DNA of 64,000 bases from Rhodospirillaceae bacterium (lineage in GTDB: Bacteria; Pseudomonadota; Alphaproteobacteria; Rhodospirillales; Casp-alpha2). Location: the NCBI GenBank assembly GCA_018665815.1, contig JABJBP010000111.1, forward strand, positions 23,199 to 87,198. Reading direction: 5' to 3'. The notes beneath the pieces are model-generated. The model did no database searches and was not told the DNA's origin. It was given only the letters and a program-made list of their open reading frames with translations. The translations under genes and the position numbers were made by a program. Numbering within the stretch: position 1 is the stretch's first letter; every line of letters starts with the position of its first letter. Shown in pieces: positions 46,336 through 55,570 of the stretch.

Positions 46336-47280
46336 ATGCCTAAAAATGTGAACACCCGCCCGATCGTCGTTGTCGGCGGCCCGACGGCCAGTGGCAAGTC
46401 CGGCCTAGCCATGAAGCTGGCCGAACGGTTTGATGGCGAGATCATCAATGCCGACAGCATGCAGATTTACCGCGAACTGCCGATCTTGAGCGCCCGGCCC
46501 AGTACAGCAGATGAAACCCGTGTGCCGCATCATCTGTATGGCGTGATCTCCGTCGCCGATGGATATTCGGCGGGGCAATGGCTGCAGATGGCCGAGATTG
46601 CGATTTCCGATGTCTGCATCCGCGGTAAGTTGCCGATCATATGCGGTGGCACCGGGCTCTATTTGAAGGTTCTGATGGAAGGCATCGCGCCAGTACCGCC
46701 TGTGCCCGAAGACGCCGCGCTGGCGGCTCGGGCACTTTATGATGAACTCGGTGGCGATGCGTTTAAGGCCCGCCTAACTGAGATTGATCCGGATGGTGCG
46801 GCGAAATTGCCCGCCGCGGATCATCAGCGCTTGATCCGCGCTTATGCGGTGAAGACCGCCACCGGGCGCACGCTGGCCGAATGGCAGGCTGATCAAAGTG
46901 TCGATCCGGGGGTTGATGGAAAATACTTCACAATTTTGTTGGCTCCGCCGCGTGACGCGCTCTATGCACGGATTGAGGCGCGGTTCGATGCCATGGTGGA
47001 CTTGGGCGGGCTCAAGGAAGCGCAGGCGCTGGGCGCGCAGGGCTTGGATCCCTCTCTGCCGGGATTGAAGGCACTCGGGATGCCGAATTTCCTCGCTCAC
47101 TTGGCGGGGACCTGCACGCTGGACGACGCCATCGAAAAAGCCAAACAGACGACCCGCAATTTCGCCAAGCGCCAAACCACCTGGTTTCGCCATCAAATTT
47201 CGGCCGATCTGGAGGTCCCCGGGTTCGGTGATGGTGCCGAGGCGGGCGCAGTGGATGCCTTGGCACGTTTTCTCGGTTAA
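46336..47280 (+). CDS. miaA: tRNA dimethylallyltransferase
   Basis: A 314-residue MiaA that adds a dimethylallyl group to A37 of tRNAs reading UNN codons. P-loop: VVGGPTASGKSGLAMKLAE. Asp catalytic segment: INADSMQIYRELPILSARP. Insert and C-terminus show GLKALGMPNF and RNFAKRQTTWFRHQ. GTGGAGACAG precedes ATG 46336. Its activity affects reading of Leu/Trp/Ser codons, which in many bacteria feeds into attenuation; this is of interest as the ilv genes lie just downstream, but no link is shown here. Confidence 0.95.
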   Translation: MPKNVNTRPIVVVGGPTASGKSGLAMKLAERFDGEIINADSMQIYRELPILSARPSTADETRVPHHLYGVISVADGYSAGQWLQMAEIAISDVCIRGKLPIICGGTGLYLKVLMEGIAPVPPVPEDAALAARALYDELGGDAFKARLTEIDPDGAAKLPAADHQRLIRAYAVKTATGRTLAEWQADQSVDPGVDGKYFTILLAPPRDALYARIEARFDAMVDLGGLKEAQALGAQGLDPSLPGLKALGMPNFLAHLAGTCTLDDAIEKAKQTTRNFAKRQTTWFRHQISADLEVPGFGDGAEAGAVDALARFLG

Positions 47281-47281
47281 T

Positions 47282-48079
47282 ATGGCCGGTATGAAAAGAG
47301 ATATGAAAAAGATAGTCATTCTGGTTGTCCTCATCGGGACCTTGATTATGCCTGCGACAGCCGCCGAGCGCCCGGCGCCGGCGCAGCTGGCGGCGTTCTT
47401 CGAAGCCGTGGTTTTCGGATCGGAATATGGCGGCGCGGGTGAGGGCTCGAAAGTCATCAAGAAATGGACCGGTCCGATCCGTGTCGGCCTGCAGTCCATG
47501 GGCGGCAAGATGATCGATAAGCCCGGTGGCGGCAGGGAATTGAAATTGGAAAAGCTGAAGCCCACGGCGGCTCAGGTGGGTTTTATCCGCAAGCACTTAA
47601 GGACACTGCTGAAGATCACCGGCGTCAAAGCCGAAAACGCCAAGAAGGTAAGTAAGAAGCCGAACTTCCATATCAAATTCGTGCCGCGCATTGCCATGCA
47701 CGCGCCGTTCCTTGTGCGGGGCGCCGACCCGAAATTATTGCGCCGCCTTGCCGCTCCGGGCGTTTGCTATTTCCTCAGCGCCGCTAAAGACGGCAAGATC
47801 GTTTGGGCGACCATCATCGTCAACAATCAGCTTGATGAGCGGTCAATGGAGGCCTGTTTGCTGTAGGAAATGACCCAGACTTTAGGGCTTCCCAATGACA
47901 GTGATCTGATCAAGCCCAGTATCTTCAATAACCGCAGTCAACCGACCCGGCTCAACCGAACCGATAAAATTTTGTTGCGCGCGCTCTATGATCCGCGCCT
48001 AGCTGCGGGAACGCCGAAGAAGCATGCATTGGGAATCGCGCGCAAGGTGATCGCGGAAATTGATGCAAAGTTGCCGTGA
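47282..48079 (+). pseudogene. DUF2927 secreted protein interrupted by an in-frame TAG
   Basis: The first 194 codons (ATG 47282, 47291 or 47303) give a signal peptide (MKKIVILVVLIGTLIMPATA) and a DUF2927-like body: ILNNQLD-type end VIVNNQLDERSMEACLL in outline, with HIKFVPRIAMHAPF before. The frame then has TAG 47864-47866. The same frame continues with EMTQTLGLPNDSDLIKP, SIFNN and KILLRALYDPRLAAG up to TGA 48079, which is the characteristic end of DUF2927 proteins. Glu is common at the TAG position (GAG to TAG), so a single substitution explains the break. Whether it is read through is unknown. It follows miaA by one base. Confidence 0.75.
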
Positions 48080-48370
48080 GAAGCTATGAATAGAAAAAAC
48101 TTTATGATTCAGAAAGAAAAATTCCATTTCACGAAATATTCATAAAGATTTTTTCAAATAAACTTATCATTAGTTCCAATATAGGTATTGACCGTCCCGC
48201 CCTGACGGATTAGGTTGCCGCCCTTCCCGACGCCATCCTCCGAATGGGGACCTGGGAACGCGGGAATTCATGAAACTTCGATGGGGATCACCGGCCCCCG
48301 AGCCGGTGCTTTTCATCGCTGACGTGAATACGACGATACAGATTGAAGACGCAGAAGGAGCGACAACGCC
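48080..48370 (+). promoter_or_regulatory. ilvB leader region
   Basis: About 290 bases. The 5' half is AT-rich. A short ORF starts at ATG 48086 (MNRKNFMIQKEKFHF..., 19 codons). One frame off, the bases up to TAG 48211-48213 encode an Ile-rich stretch ending LIISSNIGIDRPALTD, as expected of a leader peptide for branched-chain genes, but it has no normal start in that frame. A small hairpin CCGTC/GACGG lies at ~48191-48207 and a terminator-like hairpin at 48289-48313. Attenuation control is likely; the leader peptide itself is uncertain. Confidence 0.5.
48289..48313 (+). terminator. Attenuator-like hairpin before ilvB
   Basis: Stem CACCGGC (48289-48295) / GCCGGTG (48302-48308), loop CCCCGA, followed by CTTTTC. 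It ends 57 bases before the ilvB start, a normal place for a transcription attenuator of an ilv operon. Confidence 0.65.
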
Positions 48371-50137
48371 ATGGCCAGGGAACAAATGACAGGTTCGGAG
48401 ATCGTCTTGAAGGCGCTCACGGAACAAGGTGTCACGGAAATCTTCGGATATCCGGGCGGCGCCGTCCTTCCCATATATGATGCCATTTTCCAGCAGAACC
48501 GCATCCGCCATATCCTCGTCCGCCAGGAAGGCGGCGCGGTGCACGCGGCGGAAGGTTATGCACGCTCCACCGGCAAGGTCGGCGTCGTTTTAGTCACATC
48601 CGGTCCTGGTGCGACCAACGCGGTGACCGGGCTGACGGACGCGTTGATGGATAGCATTCCGGTGATTTGCCTGACCGGTCAAGTGCCGACGCATCTGATC
48701 GGCAATGACGCGTTCCAGGAAGCCGACACCACCGGCATCACACGGCCCTGCACCAAGCATAATTATCTGGTCAAGGATACCGAAGACCTTGCCCGTGTGG
48801 TCCATGAGGCCTTTCATGTCGCAACCAGCGGCCGCCCCGGCCCGGTGGTTATCGACCTGCCGAAAGACGTGTTGATGGCGCTCGGTTCTTACACGGCCAA
48901 GAGCAAGGTCAAAGTGAAAAGCTATGCGCCCCAGGTGAAGGGCGATCTCGGCGCTGTCAAACGCGCCGTCGAGGCCATCGCCAAGGCGAAGAAGCCGTTG
49001 ATCTATGCCGGCGGCGGGGTCATCAATTCCGGCCCGGCGGCAAGCCAGCTGCTGACCCAATTCGTGAAGATGACCGGCGCACCGTGTACGCTGACGCTGA
49101 TGGGGCTTGGCGCCTTTCCGGCGTCCGATAAGCAATACATGGGCATGGTCGGCATGCATGGCACCTACGAATCGAACATGGCCATGCACGATTGCGACGC
49201 CATGGTTTGCATCGGCGCCCGGTTCGATGACCGGGTCACAGGGCTATTATCCAAATTTGCCCCGAACTCGACCAAGATCCACGTCGATATCGACCCGTCG
49301 TCGATCAACAAGAACGTGCCCGTTGATATCCCGATCATCGGCGATATCGCCCACGTGCTTGAAGACATGATCAAAATTTGGCGCTCAACCCAGGCGAAGG
49401 TCGACGCCAAGGCGTTAAAATCGTGGTGGACGGAGATCGACGCCTGGCGGTCCATCGAGTGCCTGAAATACACCCAGGATAAAAAGACCATCAAGCCGCA
49501 GTACGCCATTGAGCGGCTGTATGAGCTGTCGAAAAAATCGAAGAAGGACACCTTCATCACCACGGAGGTCGGGCAGCACCAGATGTGGGCGGCTCAGTAT
49601 TTCCATTTCGAAAAACCGAACCGGTGGATGACGTCGGGTGGTTTGGGGACCATGGGCTATGGGCTGCCGGCCGCCATGGGCGTCCAGGTGGCGCACCCCG
49701 ATGCCCTGGTTGTCGATATTGCCGGTGAAGCGTCGTACCTGATGAACATGCAGGAACTTTCCACCATCGCCCAGTACCGGCTGCCGGTGAAATCGTTCAT
49801 TCTCAATAACTTTTACATGGGCATGGTTCGTCAATGGCAGGAACTGCTGCACGGCGGGCGTTACGCGGAAAGCTATATGTCCAGCCTGCCCGATTTTGTC
49901 AAATTGGCTGAGACCTTCGGTATGGTCGGCTTGCGGGCGACGAAGCCCAGCGAGGTCGATGACGTGATCAATGAAATGATCAACACCGATCAGGCGGTGA
50001 TCGTCGATGTTCACGTTGATCAGAAGGAAAACGTTTTCCCGATGATCCCGTCCGGTGCCGCCCACAACGAAATGTTGTTGGGGCCGGATGACAAGACCGA
50101 GAAGCCAGTCTCCGAAGAAGGCATGGTATTGGTCTAG
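48371..50137 (+). CDS. ilvB: Acetolactate synthase large subunit
   Basis: A 588-residue ThDP/FAD enzyme that makes 2-acetolactate or 2-aceto-2-hydroxybutyrate, the first common step to Val, Leu and Ile. The ThDP-activating Glu lies in VRQEGGAVHAAEGYAR, the FAD region in LMGLGAFPASDKQYMGM with GMHGTYESNMAM, and the Mg-ThDP motif in VVDIAGEASYLMNMQEL to LNNFYMGMVRQWQE. The usual GDA is GEA here, a change also consistent with metal binding. Its partner ilvH follows 118 bases later. Expression is probably attenuated through the leader upstream. Confidence 0.93.
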   Translation: MAREQMTGSEIVLKALTEQGVTEIFGYPGGAVLPIYDAIFQQNRIRHILVRQEGGAVHAAEGYARSTGKVGVVLVTSGPGATNAVTGLTDALMDSIPVICLTGQVPTHLIGNDAFQEADTTGITRPCTKHNYLVKDTEDLARVVHEAFHVATSGRPGPVVIDLPKDVLMALGSYTAKSKVKVKSYAPQVKGDLGAVKRAVEAIAKAKKPLIYAGGGVINSGPAASQLLTQFVKMTGAPCTLTLMGLGAFPASDKQYMGMVGMHGTYESNMAMHDCDAMVCIGARFDDRVTGLLSKFAPNSTKIHVDIDPSSINKNVPVDIPIIGDIAHVLEDMIKIWRSTQAKVDAKALKSWWTEIDAWRSIECLKYTQDKKTIKPQYAIERLYELSKKSKKDTFITTEVGQHQMWAAQYFHFEKPNRWMTSGGLGTMGYGLPAAMGVQVAHPDALVVDIAGEASYLMNMQELSTIAQYRLPVKSFILNNFYMGMVRQWQELLHGGRYAESYMSSLPDFVKLAETFGMVGLRATKPSEVDDVINEMINTDQAVIVDVHVDQKENVFPMIPSGAAHNEMLLGPDDKTEKPVSEEGMVLV

Positions 50138-50255
50138 AAAACGAGCCACCTGCAAACGTTGCAATCGGGCCAAATTTAACTATAACGGGGGCCGCCGTGG
50201 CCCCGCCGGAAACGGGAATCCGTGACATGACGCGGGCCACCCGGGAGAAATCATC

Positions 50256-50783
50256 GTGAACGCCGAAATCCAGGTCGAGAACTCACATACCATCGCCGTG
50301 CTTGTTGATAATGAGCCGGGCGTCCTGGCGCGCGTAATCGGTTTGTTTTCAGGGCGCGGCTACAACATCGAAAGTTTGACCGTTGCCGAGACTGACAACG
50401 TCAATAATATGAGTCGGATCACCATCGTCACCACGGGCACGCCGATGATCATCGAACAGATCAAGGCACAACTCGGACGCCTCGTGCCGGTCCACAATGT
50501 CACCGACCTGACCACAGAAGGTGCGTCCGTGGAACGCGAATTGGCCTTGGTCAAGGTGGTCGGCGAGGGTGAAAAGCGGGTGGAAAGCCTGCGTATCGCC
50601 GATATCTTCCGGGCCCGCGTCGTCGACAGCACGAACTCATCGTTCGTGTTCGAGATTGTCGGCGATACGGGCAAGCTTGATGCATTTATCCGATTGATGG
50701 AGCCACTGGGCCTGACCGATGTGTCCAGGACCGGCGTCGCCGCGATATCGCGCGGCGTCACCGCTTTGGACGCGGCTTACTAA
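50256..50783 (+). CDS. ilvH: Acetolactate synthase small (regulatory) subunit
   Basis: A 175-residue ACT-domain protein that activates IlvB and gives valine feedback. The ACT domain begins at HTIAVLVDNEPGVLARVIGL and contains GRGYNIESLTVAETD. The second domain has RELALVKVVGEGEKR and FRARVVDSTNSSFVFEIVG. Start GTG 50256 (GTGAACGCC) follows GGGAG. It forms one operon with ilvB and ilvC. Confidence 0.94.
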   Translation: MNAEIQVENSHTIAVLVDNEPGVLARVIGLFSGRGYNIESLTVAETDNVNNMSRITIVTTGTPMIIEQIKAQLGRLVPVHNVTDLTTEGASVERELALVKVVGEGEKRVESLRIADIFRARVVDSTNSSFVFEIVGDTGKLDAFIRLMEPLGLTDVSRTGVAAISRGVTALDAAY

Positions 50784-50797
50784 CGGGCGCGGATTAA

Positions 50798-51847
<1,050 letters not shown>

Positions 51848-51955
51848 TTTCAGAGTAAATCTCGAGCGGGCGCCTGCGCTCGCGACGACGATTTGCGGCA
51901 AACAAGATAAACAATAATCCGCTGGCATAAGAACCCGCGTCCCGCTCTTAGGGCT

Positions 51956-51996
51956 ACACCCCGTCTCCTGCGAAGGAGGCGGGGTGTTTTTGTTTT
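51956..51996 (+). terminator. Rho-independent terminator of the ilvBHC operon
   Basis: A 14-base stem ACACCCCGTCTCCT / AGGAGGCGGGGTGT with one G-U pair and a GCGA loop, followed by TTTTGTTTT. Very strong. Confidence 0.9.
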
Positions 51997-52057
51997 ACCG
52001 CTGGCGTTCTCTTTATTGTAATATTGAAAAGTTTTTGGCTAATTTGGCGAGAAAGGC

Positions 52058-52489
52058 ATGAACATGAAGCGCACAATTTGCGGACTTTTGACTCTTGTCC
52101 TCTTCGGGCGTCAATCGACGGGCCTGTACTCAAAAGAATTTTTTACCTCGGTTCCTGCCAAAGGTGAGTTCAAGAGCGATGTTCATTATGCAGCCGCGCT
52201 CGGGATCTATTATTTCCCAAGAAAATGCAGTTGGGTATATACGGCGGATGGTCTGAGAACGTCTGAGGCCGTCCAATACCCATCCAGATTCACCGGCAGT
52301 TCGATCATCAAGAACAAAGTCGATGACGGCACATACTTGATCTACATGAGTGATAGCAAAGAATCTCTCGGCGAAATACCTTTGTATGTAAATGTCCACA
52401 CGCGCAACGGGACCTGTTGGCGCAGCGACGGTTTTGAAACAGGGGAATTTTACGACTTTTCCAATCATGCGCCCAAATTGCCAAAATAG
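52058..52489 (+). CDS. Hypothetical secreted protein
   Basis: A 143-residue protein with a short signal-like start (MKRTICGLLTLVLFG) and a polar mature part with two cysteines (PRKCSWVYTADG and RNGTCWRSDGFETGE). AAAGG lies just before ATG 52058. Base composition here is more AT-rich than in the neighbouring ilv genes. No family recognised; it stands alone between the ilv terminator and the methyltransferase remnant. Confidence 0.6.
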   Translation: MNMKRTICGLLTLVLFGRQSTGLYSKEFFTSVPAKGEFKSDVHYAAALGIYYFPRKCSWVYTADGLRTSEAVQYPSRFTGSSIIKNKVDDGTYLIYMSDSKESLGEIPLYVNVHTRNGTCWRSDGFETGEFYDFSNHAPKLPK

Positions 52490-52600
52490 ACATTCGTGGA
52501 AATGGCAATTCGCGACAATTTCGCCACGGGGCAATAAAACATGTAGTAGGTGAGCGACGAACGGCGGTTTCGCTATGCTCTCCCAAGGGAGGATTTTCGG

Positions 52601-53483
52601 ATGATCCCCAACGTACCATTGCCCGACGGACCGGTCCTTTTGGACGGCGGCATGGGCCAAGAATTGCTGGCCCGAGTCGGCGGCGAAGTGGGGGCGTTGT
52701 GGTCGGCGCAGGTGTTGATCGACCGGCCTGATTTGGTGCGTGATGTGCACGAGGATTTTATCCGGGCCGGCGCCGATATCATTACCACCAATACCTATAC
52801 GGCGATCCGTACCAAGCTTGATGAAGCGGGACCCGGGTTTCTGTTCGAAGACTTGAACCGCCGCGCCGGGAAGTTGGTGAACGAGGCGCGTGATAATGAG
52901 GCCGGGAACAAGAATGTTGATCGCCGGCTCGCTGCCGCCGTTCTACGGCAGCTTCCGGCCGGACCTGGTGCAGGCATTCGAGGTCATTGAACCCATGTAC
53001 CGCGAACAAGCAGAGGTTCTGGCGCCTTACGTGGATTTCTTTTTGTGTGAGACCATGTCGAGTGCCGCCGAAGCGTTCGCGGCGGTGGCCGGCGCGGCGG
53101 CGATCGGCAAGCCGATCTGGGTGAAGTGGACCCTGGAGGACCACGGCTCGGCGAGATTGCGGAGTGGCGAGACGGTGAGCGCGGCCTTCAAGGCGCTCGA
53201 TGGGCAGCCGGTCAGCGGATTTCTTGTCAATTGTTGCTCGCCAGAAAGCATTACCGCAGCAATGGTCGAGTTGGCGACCTTAAGCGACCTGCCGGTCGGA
53301 GGGTTCACCAACGGGTTCGCAGAAACTCCGAAAGATTGGGAGTCGGGTGACGGTATCCAATCGCTTGGTCAGCGCCAAGACTTGGATGCTGAATCATATG
53401 CTTCGCACGTTGCCGAATAGCTGGATGGTGGTGCCCGGATTGTTGGCGGTTGTTGCGAAGTGGGGCCCGCGCATATTGCCTGA
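52601..53483 (+). pseudogene. Homocysteine S-methyltransferase-like gene with frameshift and in-frame TAG
   Basis: ATG 52601 follows GGGAGG. Frame 1 gives the N-terminal barrel (VLLDGGMGQELLARVG, DIITTNTYTAIR) up to about 52913. Sense then continues in another frame from MLIAGSLPPFYGSFRPDL; one extra A near 52913-52914 explains the shift. The zinc Cys of VNCCSPESITAAM is present. The second frame meets TAG 53418-53420 after SYASHVAE, yet the same frame continues LDGGARIVGGCCEVGPAHIA, which is the conserved second zinc-binding Cys pair, ending at TGA 53481-53483. Trp (TGG) is usual at the TAG position. With two separate lesions this is very likely a true pseudogene. Confidence 0.8.
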
Positions 53484-53617
53484 TTGAGGTGTCTGCTCGA
53501 CGATAGGGCTTAGGGGGTGAGCAAGGCATAAGAAGGTCGCGGGCCTTGCAATTGGATTCGAGCCGATTCATGGTATCGGCGAATGTCTGTTGAAATTGGA
53601 AAAGGCGGCGCCGAATT

Positions 53618-54994
53618 ATGGACCCCTTGATCTTGAAAATTGCGTTAGTGCCGTGGGAGCCGGTCGTTTATCTGGTTCTGTTCGCCGTTTACGCGCGGGC
53701 CTTTTCAGGCGCTTCAATCGATGGCGCTGGCACGGGGCAACTTGGATGGCGGCATGGCGCGCAGGCCATTTCCGTTTCTGCGACGGGCACATTCATGGCC
53801 TTGGCATTCATGGCCGTCACACTGTTGGGATTGGCCAGCGGCGCGAGCATGGAATTCCTGCCCGCCGGATTAAGCGTTCTTCAGGTGATTATTTTGATCG
53901 GTGCCTTTGACGCCGTTGTCGCGTCCGGTGCGGCGACTTATGCGGTTGCGGTCAATCCCGGTTGGATGAATTTGGATGAAGATGGCCTTGAACGTTCCGT
54001 GCTGCTTCGCCTCATGACGGCCCGGAGCTGGTTGTTTTTCGCTTTGCTCAGGCTGGCCATGGCCGGCGCGCTGATTGTCATGGAACCGGCTGCCGGCATG
54101 GCTCGCCACGCGGCCACAGGCAACGGCGGCGCGTCGGCAAGTTCAATGGACGCGTTGAATAAGAAGCTCACGGGTATGGAAGCGCGCCTGGATGAAATCG
54201 CCAAGGTGAGCTTGCCGGCCCTGACGTTGAAGCTCGATGCGGCGAGAGAGAATATGCAAAAAGCCTCTACAGACAGTTGGCCGGATGTGAAAGTTGGCCC
54301 CGGGGCGACGCGCATGCGCGCCGCCGTCGATCAACTGAAGGGCGCCCTACGCGCGGAAATCGCCACAGCGCCGGCGGACGGGAAGGTTTCTTCCAGTGCC
54401 ATGGGCCCGTCGATGATCAACATATTGGAAAGTTTCTCGGCGGTCCTGGACAGCGATATGCAAGCCGCCGATGGGCGCAAAGCCGAGACCGTGCGTGCCT
54501 TATTGGCCTTGATTGAACCGATGGCACAGCGCCTTGGGGTTGGATCGGCAATGGCTCAGAAATCAACCGGCATGGTTGCCGCGGCCGATATTCCGGCGGC
54601 GATCACCTTTAGCTTCCCATCCGGTGCCAACACCGTGCCGACCCAATCGGATGACGGCAGGCCGCTGGCTGCGGCCCTCAATGATATGTCGGCCTTTGTC
54701 CGCGCCCACTCCGGGTGCCTGGTTCTGGTGGAAGGTCACGCCGATGCGAAAGGCCGCGAGGATACCAATCTGTTGCTGTCCTTAGAGCGCGCTGAGGGGA
54801 TTGCCGGGCCATTGCGCGACAAGCTCGACAGTGGTCATGTTATCGCCGTGCCGAGGGGCGAGCGCGAACCTCTAGTGAAGACCAAGGATGGTGTTGAGAA
54901 TCCGAAAAACCGGCGGGTCACGCTGGCGGCGCGGTGCCTGTACGAAATAAAGGCGCCCGACGCGGCAACGAAAAAGATCGCGCAAGCCAGTTAA
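53618..54994 (+). CDS. Membrane protein with C-terminal OmpA-like peptidoglycan-binding domain
   Basis: A 458-residue protein. Four hydrophobic segments in the first ~165 residues (such as PVVYLVLFAVYARAF and FMALAFMAVTLLGLASG) place it in the inner membrane. A helical, coiled-coil-like region follows (MDALNKKLTGMEARLDEIAK). The C-terminal ~110 residues form an OmpA/MotB-like domain: LVLVEGHADAKGRED, LSLERAEGIAGPLRDKL and ENPKNRRVTL with the Asp and Arg that bind diaminopimelate. Inner membrane helices with an OmpA domain recall MotB-type stator proteins, but there are more helices than in MotB and no MotA partner. It probably ties the inner membrane to peptidoglycan. Confidence 0.75.
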   Translation: MDPLILKIALVPWEPVVYLVLFAVYARAFSGASIDGAGTGQLGWRHGAQAISVSATGTFMALAFMAVTLLGLASGASMEFLPAGLSVLQVIILIGAFDAVVASGAATYAVAVNPGWMNLDEDGLERSVLLRLMTARSWLFFALLRLAMAGALIVMEPAAGMARHAATGNGGASASSMDALNKKLTGMEARLDEIAKVSLPALTLKLDAARENMQKASTDSWPDVKVGPGATRMRAAVDQLKGALRAEIATAPADGKVSSSAMGPSMINILESFSAVLDSDMQAADGRKAETVRALLALIEPMAQRLGVGSAMAQKSTGMVAAADIPAAITFSFPSGANTVPTQSDDGRPLAAALNDMSAFVRAHSGCLVLVEGHADAKGREDTNLLLSLERAEGIAGPLRDKLDSGHVIAVPRGEREPLVKTKDGVENPKNRRVTLAARCLYEIKAPDAATKKIAQAS

Positions 54995-55152
54995 CTGGCA
55001 ATCCTTAAGATCATATTCAAGGTGCCGGTCCAGCCGTTCTCCAAACACGTCCCGATGGCGCGCTCAACGCCTAGGCTCTTGACCATGCTCTCGGCCAGTT
55101 GCCGTTGATAGGCGTGGTTGTTGGTCCTGGACTGTGGTGCATTGAAAGTCAT
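54991..55152 (-). CDS. Small hypothetical protein
   Basis: A 53-residue protein. ATG 55152 has AGGAG six bases upstream, better than the longer reading from 55221. Sequence starts MTFNAPQSRTNNHAYQRQ and continues with an amphipathic helix (LAESMVKSLGVERAIGTC) and WTGTLNMILRIAS. Its stop overlaps the stop of the convergent OmpA-like gene inside GTTAAC. No family recognised. Confidence 0.5.
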   Translation of the reverse strand: MTFNAPQSRTNNHAYQRQLAESMVKSLGVERAIGTCLENGWTGTLNMILRIAS

Positions 55153-55338
55153 ATCGACTCCTAGCACTGGGAGGCCAGGCGAAAATGGTCTCCGCGGTGT
55201 TAATGCGCTACTGACCGACAATTCAGGGTGACGTTAAGGCTTTTGAAACAGCCTTTTCCGACAATACAGTTGACAACTAGGGGCCTCCGGGTGTTTTTTC
55301 GGGGGAGCGCTGGTACGAACCGGCGAGAAGTTAGGGCA
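55153..55338. other. Intergenic region, upstream part of the leuA leader
   Basis: Between the small gene and the leader ORF. It probably holds the promoter for leuA: CAGTTGACAACTAG at about 55266-55279 includes a TTGACA -35 box; no clear -10 can be fixed 17 bases later. Nothing else is recognised. Confidence 0.35.
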
Positions 55339-55473
55339 ATGACGACGAAGATGACAATGAATCGCCACCCGCAGGATCGGAACGACGGCTTAAACACCGG
55401 CGCGTCCATCCGTGCGCTTGCCCTTGATCTCCTCCTTATCCCCACAGGGGCCCTCCGACTTAGGTGCCCCTGA
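55339..55473 (+). CDS. Putative leuA leader peptide (Leu-rich)
   Basis: A 44-codon ORF (ATG 55339, or 55351/55357) that ends at TGA 55471-55473. Its last 19 residues read ALALDLLLIPTGALRLRCP, with seven Leu codons (CTT or CTC). The stop lies inside the first strand of the two competing hairpins listed next. This is the classic arrangement of a leucine attenuator. The protein itself would have no other role. Confidence 0.65.
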   Translation: MTTKMTMNRHPQDRNDGLNTGASIRALALDLLLIPTGALRLRCP

Positions 55474-55517
55474 ACGCATTTGCCGGCAAGCTCAGATGAG
55501 CACGCCGCGTTCAGGGG
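55446..55517 (+). promoter_or_regulatory. leuA attenuator: two mutually exclusive hairpins
   Basis: Hairpin A pairs AGGGGC (55446-55451) with GCCCCT (55466-55471). Hairpin B pairs CCCCTGAACGC (55467-55477) with GCGTTCAGGGG (55507-55517), 11 perfect pairs. Both use 55467-55471, so only one can form. A ribosome stalled on the Leu codons would block A and favour B. No U-run follows B, so the downstream step may involve translation or a longer-range structure. Confidence 0.55.
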
Positions 55518-55570
55518 ATTGTCTCCAAAATTGTTCTGGTGACTCCTAAGTTGAGGAAAGGATTATTCAA

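Noticed and set aside
52490..52600. SAM-type riboswitch before the homocysteine methyltransferase gene
   Set aside because: The gap is only about 110 bases and no conserved riboswitch core could be recognised.
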